Shown here piece after piece: positions 32,697 through 38,616 of a DNA stretch of 38,616 bases; within the stretch, counting starts at the first letter, position 1; each line of letters begins with the position of its first letter. Source of the stretch: Candidatus Parendomicrobium reticulitermitis (GTDB lineage: Bacteria; Elusimicrobiota; Endomicrobiia; Endomicrobiales; Endomicrobiaceae). The stretch covers positions 1-38,616 of the forward strand of contig JAITTG010000027.1 of assembly GCA_031287095.1 (NCBI GenBank), read 5' to 3'. A program made the translations under genes and the position numbers. The notes beneath the pieces were generated by a model. The model had not been told where the DNA came from and ran no database searches. It worked only from the letters and a program-made list of their open reading frames with translations.

Positions 32697-33938
32697 ATGA
32701 ATAAAAATAAATATGTAATCAGGCAAGAGTATTTAAACGCTCTCATTTCTTTCAAGGATAAAGATTTAATCAAAGCAATTACCGGCATTCGCCGCTGCGG
32801 TAAGTCCACATTGTTGTTTGAAATATATAAGGATTGGCTAATATCTAACGGCGTTGGAAAAGACAGAATTATTTCAGTTGATTTAGAATCAATAGATAAT
32901 AAGGATTTATACAATTACGAAAGTTTGTATAAATATATTTCAAGCAAAATGATTAAAGGAAAAATGAATTATATTTTTATAGACGAAGTTCAAAATTGTC
33001 AAGATTTTCAAAAAGCCGTTGATAGTTTATACATTAAAAATAATACCGACATTTATATTACAGGTTCAAATGCGGCAATGTTTTCTGGAGAACTTGCAAC
33101 TTTGCTTTCAGGCAGATATATTACCGTAGAAATGCTGCCTTTTTCATTTAAAGAGTATATTGAGGTTTGCGGCAATGGCAATGATTTAGAAAAGAAATAT
33201 AGAGACTATGTCCGCTATGGTTCGTTCCCATATATCATGGAATTTGACAATAATGAAAAACAGATAAATACCTATCTTGAAGGCGCGTATAATACCGTTT
33301 TAAAAAAAGATATTATAGCCCGTCGTAAAATTACGGACATTTCTATGCTTGAAGATACTATAAAGTTCATCTTTGATAATATCGGAAACATAGTTTCTCC
33401 TAAAAAAATCAGCGATACTTTAACTTCGCATAACAGAAAAATATCTCATCCTACAATAGAAAATTATCTATCTTATTTAACGGATAGTTATATGGCGTAT
33501 AAGGTCGGCAGATATGATATAAAAGGAAAAGAATACCTGAAATCTTTATCAAAATACTATTGCGTTGATATGGGTTTAAGAAATTATCTTTTGGGATATA
33601 GAGATATAGATATGGGGCATATTTTAGAAAATATTGTTTATCTTGAACTTTTACGCAAAGGATATAAAGTTTTTGTAGGTAAAATAGATAGCGCTGAAAT
33701 TGATTTTATAGCTCAAAATCAAAACGATACTATATATATTCAAGTAGCCGAAACTATTAAAGGCGGAAAAGATATTTTAAACAGAGAACTTGCCCCGCTA
33801 AAAGCGGTAAAAGATTTCAATCAAAGATTGTTGATAACAACAGATTATGACGCCAATGTTTCTTACTACGGTATAAAACATTTTAACGCTTATGAATGGC
33901 TGTTAGGAATTGAAACCAAAAACACATTAAAAAATTAA
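32697..33938 (+). CDS. AAA ATPase with DUF4143 domain
   Basis: The 413-residue product has Walker A GIRRCGKST (30-38), Walker B IFIDE (93-97), and sensor-like YITGSNAAMFSGELATLLSGRY. The C-terminal DUF4143 region (about 200-413) includes VYLELLRKGYKVFVGKIDSAEIDFIAQ, a PD-(D/E)XK-like stretch with EIDFIA at its core. Such ATPases are common, horizontally moving genes of unknown role in gut bacteria. AGGAG lies seven bases before ATG. It is followed by a HipB-like antitoxin, but no functional link is known. Confidence 0.9.
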   Translation: MNKNKYVIRQEYLNALISFKDKDLIKAITGIRRCGKSTLLFEIYKDWLISNGVGKDRIISVDLESIDNKDLYNYESLYKYISSKMIKGKMNYIFIDEVQNCQDFQKAVDSLYIKNNTDIYITGSNAAMFSGELATLLSGRYITVEMLPFSFKEYIEVCGNGNDLEKKYRDYVRYGSFPYIMEFDNNEKQINTYLEGAYNTVLKKDIIARRKITDISMLEDTIKFIFDNIGNIVSPKKISDTLTSHNRKISHPTIENYLSYLTDSYMAYKVGRYDIKGKEYLKSLSKYYCVDMGLRNYLLGYRDIDMGHILENIVYLELLRKGYKVFVGKIDSAEIDFIAQNQNDTIYIQVAETIKGGKDILNRELAPLKAVKDFNQRLLITTDYDANVSYYGIKHFNAYEWLLGIETKNTLKN

Positions 33939-34096
33939 TATGAAATATAAAATATAAAATATAAAAAGCCCCGCCCCTATAAATTTTGCCGTCTTTTCCC
34001 TCTGCTTTTGAATGAATTGTATTCGCTGATAAAATATACTTAAATATAGTAAATCAATTATAAATCATAGTTAAATATAGTATATAAGGAGTAAAA
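33939..34096. other. AT-rich spacer before the antitoxin gene
   Basis: Starts with four AAATAT-like tandem words (33940-33966). The rest lacks genes until the operator repeats of the antitoxin. Confidence 0.5.
34040..34082 (+). promoter_or_regulatory. direct repeats, likely antitoxin operators
   Basis: Two identical TTAAATATAGTA words at 34040-34051 and 34071-34082, 31 bp apart (about three helical turns), lie just upstream of the XRE-type antitoxin. They are placed to allow autorepression. Confidence 0.6.
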
Positions 34097-34411
34097 ATGA
34101 GTCAAAGAATTCACTTGCCATTACCCGCTATGAGCGCTTTGCGGAAATTGGGACAAGATATAAATGAGGCGCGCCGCCGCCGCCGTATTCCTATGGCTTT
34201 GATGGCTCAACGGGCTGGTATTACAGAAGTCACTTTGATAAAAATTGAAAAAGGAAATCCCAATACCGCTATGGCGGGATATGCTTCGGTTTTATTTGTT
34301 TTGGGTTTAATAGATAAATTAAAAGAGATTGCAGATATTGCTAATGACAAAACGGGACAAATCTTTGAAGCCCAAAATCTCCCAAAACGGATTAGAATTA
34401 GCAAGGAATAA
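34097..34411 (+). CDS. HipB-like XRE-family antitoxin
   Basis: The 104-residue DNA-binding protein has a helix-turn-helix LGQDINEARRRRRIPMALMAQRAGITEVTLIKIEKGNP (about residues 16-52). It matches antitoxins that precede HipA-type kinases. It would bind the two upstream TTAAATATAGTA repeats and repress its own operon. AAGGAG precedes ATG. The partner toxin gene downstream (34416) is broken, so the antitoxin is now unpaired. Confidence 0.82.
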   Translation: MSQRIHLPLPAMSALRKLGQDINEARRRRRIPMALMAQRAGITEVTLIKIEKGNPNTAMAGYASVLFVLGLIDKLKEIADIANDKTGQIFEAQNLPKRIRISKE

Positions 34412-34415
34412 TATT

Positions 34416-34841
34416 ATGAGCAATAAATCAATTTTTGTTTCAATAGACCTCTTGCGCAACCGATATATAAAATAAATGGACATTACGCGCCTCCGTCATT
34501 CCCGAGCGTCTTTGTCGGGAATCCACTTGCCGTTGTTTTTTAACTTGGATTTCCGATAACAACTTTCGGAAATGACGCATTGTGGGCGATTTTTGGCAAT
34601 GACAATAGATACATTCTTACATTCTTTATATATCAGTTATGCAAGAGGTCTATTAAACAATAAAACAATTCTTGTTGGCAGATTGCGGACTAATATCAGA
34701 AACGGCAAAGAAAACGCGGCAAGTTTTTGGCGTCAAAGCGCCAAACAATTAAAAATTTCAAATCAAGAAATAGATTATATGAGATCAGCCTTTGACAACA
34801 AACAAACAGAATTTGCAAAAAAATTAAAAAATGTTCGTTAA
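34416..34841 (+). pseudogene. HipA-type kinase toxin, deleted and MITE-interrupted
   Basis: The gene begins with ATG 34416 (AAGGA eight bases upstream) as MSNKSIFVSI, the start of a HipA N-terminal domain. It is then cut by the 205-bp MITE and resumes with LNNKTILVGRLRTNIRNGKENAASF. It then jumps to the C-terminal helices WRQSAKQLKISNQEIDYMRSAFDNK. The kinase core of about 300 residues is missing. Removing the MITE and one TA copy restores the reading frame between the two N-terminal pieces. The toxin is certainly non-functional. Confidence 0.8.
34446..34650. mobile_element. 205-bp MITE in the hipA remnant
   Basis: The terminal inverted repeats GACCTCTTGCGCAACCGATA and its near complement ending GCAAGAGGTC are flanked by TA on both sides (34444-34445 and 34651-34652), as expected for a TA target duplication. 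There is no transposase. It carries two hairpin elements in inverted orientation (34493-34523 and 34547-34577). The TA target fits IS630/Tc-type or some IS5-type transposases in trans. Partial ends of the same family are at 5697 and about 32552. Confidence 0.82.
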
Positions 34842-34906
34842 TCACGCCCCATATCAGATAAAAAACCGCCGCATTTTAGTCCTAAATCCCTCAGTTTTTC
34901 ATAAAT

Positions 34907-34935
34907 TTGACAAAACTATATGTATGTTATAATAT
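34907..34935 (+). promoter_or_regulatory. promoter block 1 upstream of nrdR
   Basis: TTGACA (34907-34912), with TATAAT at 34928-34933 or TAATAT at 34930-34935 after a 17-bp spacer, and an extended TG. The spacer contains CTATATGTATG, which weakly resembles an NrdR box. Confidence 0.55.
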
Positions 34936-34994
34936 CCGCCTCTCGCACAATAGGTTGATTTAACTTTTTAATCAAAAAAAGCGCCAAAACCGCA

Positions 34995-35023
34995 TTGACA
35001 AAACAACGGGTATGTTGTAATAT
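34995..35023 (+). promoter_or_regulatory. promoter block 2 upstream of nrdR
   Basis: TTGACA (34995-35000), 17-bp spacer, TAATAT (35018-35023). The block duplicates promoter block 1 with an 88-bp shift and is the nearer of the two to nrdR. Confidence 0.55.
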
Positions 35024-35083
35024 CCGCGCCCTTTCAACCTGTAGCGCCTTAATCGGCAAAATAAAAAGAAAGAGAATTCGCTT

Positions 35084-35560
35084 ATGAAATGCCCTTTTTG
35101 TTCAAGTTTCAACGGACAAGTGCTTGATTCTCGTCCAGTTGATAATTCTTCCGCCGTCAAAAGGCGTAGAGAATGTTTAGATTGTAAAAAGCGATATACG
35201 ACTTTTGAGAGATTAGAAGAATTTTCTATGTTGGTCGTAAAAAATGCTCAAAACAGAGAGCCTTATAACAGAAAAAAGATGTTGGAAGGCATATCTTTAG
35301 CATGTAGAAAACGACCAATATCAGCAGAAACTATAGACGCCGTAGCAAGCGAGGTGGAAAATGAGATTTTTAGCGAATATGTCCTTGAAATTCCGTCCCG
35401 CATAATAGGCGATAAAATCCTTGAAAGGCTTTATGATATAGACCCTGTGGCGTATATCAGATTCGCATCAGTATATAGGAATTTCTCGGATATAGACGCT
35501 TTTATGAGCGAAATTAAAAAACTAAAAAAAGCGCATAAAACCAAAAGAGGGGATTCTTGA
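35084..35560 (+). CDS. nrdR: transcriptional repressor NrdR
   Basis: NrdR represses ribonucleotide reductase genes when dATP is high. The 158-residue product shows the N-terminal zinc ribbon (Cys3, Cys6, Cys31, Cys34), the KRRRECLDCKKRYTTFER segment and an ATP-cone domain with NREPYNRKKMLEGISLACRKRPIS and VENEIFSEYVLEIPSRIIGD. It is upstream of nrdJ on the same strand, so the regulator and its target are linked. A modest GAGA site precedes ATG. Confidence 0.97.
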   Translation: MKCPFCSSFNGQVLDSRPVDNSSAVKRRRECLDCKKRYTTFERLEEFSMLVVKNAQNREPYNRKKMLEGISLACRKRPISAETIDAVASEVENEIFSEYVLEIPSRIIGDKILERLYDIDPVAYIRFASVYRNFSDIDAFMSEIKKLKKAHKTKRGDS

Positions 35561-35610
35561 TTGGACTAATGAAAACGGTATAGCGGTATTGAGATGTTAA
35601 AACAAAATGT

Positions 35611-35692
35611 ATAGACGCGCTCCGCGCGCGTCTCAAACCAACATATTAAATTTCAAAAAGAGGCAAAGATATAACGACTATAAAGAAATAAT
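35611..35692 (+). repeat. direct repeat flanking nrdJ, left copy
   Basis: ATAGACGCGCTCCGCGCGCGT (a GC hairpin) followed by ATATTAAATTTCAAAAAGA and ACTATAAAGAATAA-like sequence. A near copy lies at 38062-38137, directly after the nrdJ stop. Confidence 0.8.
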
Positions 35693-35714
35693 ACAACTGA
35701 ATTGGAGGCTGGAC

Positions 35715-38039
35715 ATGACGGACATCAACAAAGACGAGTTCATCTCGCAAAATGCAGTGGATTTTAAGAAAAACGCTTTAAAGGTTCTTGAGCAAAGATA
35801 CCTTAAAAAAGACGCTGACGGCAAGCCTTGTGAAAAGCCGGAGGATATGCTTTTTAGAGTGGCGCAAAATATTGCTCAAGCCGACGCTATATATGACAAA
35901 GACGCGGATTTAAGCGAAAGCGTCAAGGAGTTTTATTCGGCGATGGCAAATTTGGACTTTTTGCCCAATTCCCCGACCCTTATGAATGCAGGGCGGCAAT
36001 TACAGCAATTGTCGGCTTGTTTTGTTTTGCCCATAGAAGATTCTATGGACTCAATTTTTGAAACTTTAAAAAATACCGCTCTTATACATAAGTCAGGCGG
36101 CGGGACGGGTTTTTCTTTTTCAAGGCTTCGCCCCAGACAAGACAGCGTCCAAAGCACAAGCGGGGTGTCTTCCGGTCCTGTGTCTTTTATGCAAGTGTTT
36201 AATTCCGCCACAGAGGCTATAAAGCAAGGCGGCACAAGGCGCGGCGCCAATATGGGCATACTTAGAATTGACCATCCCGACATTTTGGACTTTATCGCTT
36301 GCAAAACAAGAGACGGCGCTCTTAGCAATTTCAATATATCGGTGGCGGTTACAGACGAATTTATGAATGCTTTAGAGAAAGAAGAAGACTACGCCTTATA
36401 CAATCCCAGAAATGGAGAGATTTGCGGAAAATTAAACGCCAAAGAAGTTTTTGACAAAATTGTGGACAATGCTTGGAATAATGGAGAGCCCGGGATAATC
36501 TTTATAGACAGGATAAATGATAAAAATCCTACGCCTGCCGTAGGTCTTATAGAATCCACCAATCCTTGCGGAGAGCAGCCGCTTTTGCCCTATGAGTCTT
36601 GCAACCTCGGCTCTATAAATCTCGGACATTTCATAAAAGATTCAAAAGTGGATTGGAAAAAACTTGAAAAAACCATAAAGACGGCGGTTCATTTTCTTGA
36701 TAATGTTATAGATATGAACAATTATCCGTTAAAAAAAATTAAAGAAGTCACCCGCTCAAATAGAAAAATCGGTCTTGGCATAATGGGTTGGGCTGATATG
36801 CTTTTATATCTCGGCATACCTTACGGTTCAAATGAATCTTTGGATTTGGCGGATAAAGTTATGGAATTTATACAAACTAAATCCCGCGAAGCCTCCTGCG
36901 AACTTGCTTTAAGGCGCGGGGCTTTCCCAAATTTCAGCAATAGTATTTTTTCAAACGATAAGCCTATAAGAAATGCTACGACTACCACAATAGCTCCTAC
37001 GGGAACAATAGGCATAATAGCCTCGGCGTCGGGCGGCATAGAGCCGATTTTCGGTTTGGTATATAAGAGAGAAAATTGTCTTGACAATGAAGAAATGTTT
37101 GAAGTAAATCCATATTTTGAGTCCATAGCCAAGAAACAGGGTTTTTATTCAAAAGAATTGATGGACAAAATTGCCAAACACGGCGGCGTTAAAGATTTAA
37201 AAGAAGTTCCAAAAGAAATAAGAAAAGTTTTTATCACAGCCCACGACATTACGCCTGACGAGCATATAAAAATGCAGGCGGCTTTCCAAAAATGGACTGA
37301 CAATGCGGTGTCAAAAACTGTAAATTTCCCATATTCCGCTACAAAAGAAGATGTCAAAAGCGTTTATCTTCTTTCATATAAAACGGGCTGCAAAGGAGTG
37401 ACAGTATATCGCGACGGCAGCCGCAAGTTGCAAGTTTTAAATATCGCAGATAAAAAGGATGAAAAACAAGATGAAGTCGTAAAAAATAAACATCCCAGAA
37501 AAAGACCTAATAAAACTACAGGCTCTACTTTCTTAATGAATACAGGCTGCGGCAGAATGTATGTGACTATAAATGAAGATGACAAAGGACCTTGCGAACT
37601 CTTTACGCAGCTTGGCAAATCCGGCGCTTGCACATCTTCTCAGGCTGAGGCTATAGGCAGATTGGTTTCTATTTCTTTGCGTTCAGGCGTTGACACTCAA
37701 TCCATAATCACTCAATTAAAAGGCATAAGATGCCCCAATCCCATCATAGCGGAAGGCGGCGCCATCCTTTCTTGCGCCGACGCCATAGCGAAAGCGCTTG
37801 AATCTTATGTGAGAGAAAAGAGTATGCCTGCGCTAGAATTGATAGTAGAAAAAGCGGTCAATGCAAATGAATTCATCCATTCTCAAAGCCCAACAAAAGA
37901 GTCCGAATCTGAAGACAAAGCAATCAAAAATTATTCAGGCGGAAACCCTCAATGCCCGGATTGCGGCGCAATGCTGACTTTTGCCGAAGGCTGCATGAAA
38001 TGCCCCGACCCCGCCTGCGGATATTCTAAATGCTGGTAA
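35715..38039 (+). CDS. nrdJ: adenosylcobalamin-dependent (class II) ribonucleotide reductase
   Basis: NrdJ reduces ribonucleotides using B12, without oxygen. The 774-residue product has the active-site Cys102 in QLSACFVLP, the radical site NPCGE (Asn283, Cys285, Glu287), ESCNLGSINL and the TIAPTGTIGIIASASGGIEP barrel loop. The C-terminal region GCKGVTVYRDGSR and a Zn-ribbon tail with CPDCGAML and CPDPACGYSKCW supply redox cysteines. The frame continues upstream into the flanking repeat, but ATG 35715 has GGAGG six bases before and gives a normal start. No B12 riboswitch was recognised. It is flanked by a direct repeat on both sides. Confidence 0.95.
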   Translation: MTDINKDEFISQNAVDFKKNALKVLEQRYLKKDADGKPCEKPEDMLFRVAQNIAQADAIYDKDADLSESVKEFYSAMANLDFLPNSPTLMNAGRQLQQLSACFVLPIEDSMDSIFETLKNTALIHKSGGGTGFSFSRLRPRQDSVQSTSGVSSGPVSFMQVFNSATEAIKQGGTRRGANMGILRIDHPDILDFIACKTRDGALSNFNISVAVTDEFMNALEKEEDYALYNPRNGEICGKLNAKEVFDKIVDNAWNNGEPGIIFIDRINDKNPTPAVGLIESTNPCGEQPLLPYESCNLGSINLGHFIKDSKVDWKKLEKTIKTAVHFLDNVIDMNNYPLKKIKEVTRSNRKIGLGIMGWADMLLYLGIPYGSNESLDLADKVMEFIQTKSREASCELALRRGAFPNFSNSIFSNDKPIRNATTTTIAPTGTIGIIASASGGIEPIFGLVYKRENCLDNEEMFEVNPYFESIAKKQGFYSKELMDKIAKHGGVKDLKEVPKEIRKVFITAHDITPDEHIKMQAAFQKWTDNAVSKTVNFPYSATKEDVKSVYLLSYKTGCKGVTVYRDGSRKLQVLNIADKKDEKQDEVVKNKHPRKRPNKTTGSTFLMNTGCGRMYVTINEDDKGPCELFTQLGKSGACTSSQAEAIGRLVSISLRSGVDTQSIITQLKGIRCPNPIIAEGGAILSCADAIAKALESYVREKSMPALELIVEKAVNANEFIHSQSPTKESESEDKAIKNYSGGNPQCPDCGAMLTFAEGCMKCPDPACGYSKCW

Positions 38040-38061
38040 GACAAAAACAAAAAACCAAATG

Positions 38062-38137
38062 ATAGACGCGCTCCGCGCGCGTTTAAAATCAATATATTAA
38101 ATTTCAAAAAGAAATTGGCAAATTATAAAGAATAATC
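38062..38137 (+). repeat. direct repeat flanking nrdJ, right copy
   Basis: Same as the copy at 35611-35692: ATAGACGCGCTCCGCGCGCGT, then ATATTAAATTTCAAAAAGA and TTATAAAGAATAATC. Confidence 0.8.
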
Positions 38138-38160
38138 AACCCCAAATAAATGCGAGAAAT

Positions 38161-38280
38161 TCAACATTCGTATGGGCAGACCCAAGCGTCTGCCTATTTT
38201 TCGTAAGTGCAAACAATCGTTCAGCATTCGTATGGGCAGACCCGCATGTCTGCCCGTTTTTTGCAAGCGCAAATAATCAT
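38161..38280 (+). terminator. two tandem 60-bp terminator-like repeats
   Basis: Each unit contains a GGCAGAC...GTCTGCC stem followed by T-rich sequence (TATTTTT or CGTTTTTT). Unit 1 is 38161-38220, unit 2 is 38221-38280, with the same length and few differences, mostly in loop and tail. They are well placed to end the nrdJ transcript. Confidence 0.7.
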
Positions 38281-38616
38281 TCATTCTTTTTGATGTCTGC
38301 CACCCCTCCATCCCTCCGCAATCTCCGCCGTTTTTCATTGCAAAGCTCAAATCAAATCGGCAATTAATCCTCTTTTTTTAACAAACAATTATTGTCGTTC
38401 AAACGCTCTGCGGTTAACTTGGATTCCCGACAAAGACGCTCGGGAATGACGGCAAAAGGCAAAGCCGCCGCGTCATTGCCGAGTGTTCCCCCAATTTCGT
38501 CATTCCCGAATGTCTTTGTCGGGAATCCACTTTTACCGCAAAGTGTGTCATTGTTTCCTCTCCCCTTGAGGGAGAGAGGTTAATCGCAAAGCGCAACGCA
38601 ATGCAAAGCGACAGTT

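Larger units (their letters stand above)
34842..35083. other. duplicated promoter region upstream of nrdR
   Basis: The 242-bp region has two similar blocks with TTGACAAAAC and GTATGTT-TAATATCCGC, starting at 34907 and 34995. It has no gene. Confidence 0.6.
38040..38616. other. repeat-rich region after nrdJ
   Basis: No gene is seen. It holds the right flanking repeat (38062-38137), two tandem 60-bp terminator-like units (38161-38280), a GTTCAAACGC-type tail, and hairpin elements at 38421-38452 (minus) and 38498-38528 (plus). Confidence 0.7.

Noticed and set aside
32684-34411. DUF4143 ATPase and antitoxin as a new defence system
   Set aside because: The genes have separate regulatory regions, both families are common individually, and nothing links them functionally.
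35561-35714. B12 riboswitch upstream of nrdJ
   Set aside because: No B12-box-like sequence was found, and the space is too short and is occupied by the flanking repeat.
38123-38350. Minus-strand ORF of 75 codons after nrdJ
   Set aside because: It is a translation of the tandem 60-bp units (repeated LPIRMLN peptide) and has no independent support.

Overview
The window is about 38.6 kb of low-GC bacterial chromosome from an organism I cannot name from sequence alone. It is clearly a Gram-negative-type heterotroph. It has a TRAP uptake system with a periplasmic binding protein, exported CsgG/FlgO-like proteins, 6S RNA, RNase Y, a class II (B12-dependent) ribonucleotide reductase and oxygen-sensitive radical-SAM thiazole synthesis (ThiH), all compatible with an anaerobic or host-associated lifestyle. 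An elusimicrobial or spirochaete-like gut bacterium is a guess, not a call. TAA/TGA/TAG are used as normal stops.

Layout. 626-5596 (minus strand) is a conserved housekeeping block: a leaderless zapB-like gene, zapA, 6S RNA, rarA, 5-formyl-THF cyclo-ligase, rny and gpmA. This keeps the widely conserved zapA-ssrS-fau neighbourhood. 5650-10655 is a decayed prophage: a terminase C-terminal remnant, tail-fibre, TM/coiled-coil and holin genes, a frameshifted M15 endolysin and a frameshifted tyrosine integrase. It ends at a strong terminator and tRNA-Phe(GAA). 11076-13077 holds a DUF948-like/YtxH envelope-stress pair and a DUF2779 nuclease-like gene. 13077-19966 (minus) is a catabolic locus: transketolase N- and C-halves, TRAP transporter P, Q and M subunits, and an altronate-dehydratase-family lyase whose reading frame carries an in-frame tandem palindromic repeat.

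20603-32345 (plus) holds typA, a phosphatase-thiG-thiH-thiE thiamine group, two paralogous exported CsgG/FlgO-like proteins with a small membrane protein, lipoate ligase, a PPC-domain protein with an SGNH esterase, and a LysE-type exporter. 32697-38039 holds a DUF4143 ATPase, a HipB-like antitoxin whose HipA partner is gutted and interrupted by a 205-bp MITE, nrdR behind two near-duplicate promoters, and nrdJ.

The most striking feature is the density of dispersed repeats. At least eight families of small, mostly hairpin-forming repeats fill nearly every intergenic space, flank single genes (lysE, nrdJ, HAD-thiGH), sit inside the MITE and have entered the uxaA-type coding sequence. No CRISPR array or complete defence system was seen. 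The strongest candidates for a new description are the repeat system that inserts in frame into protein genes and the split-transketolase/TRAP/lyase locus of unknown substrate.
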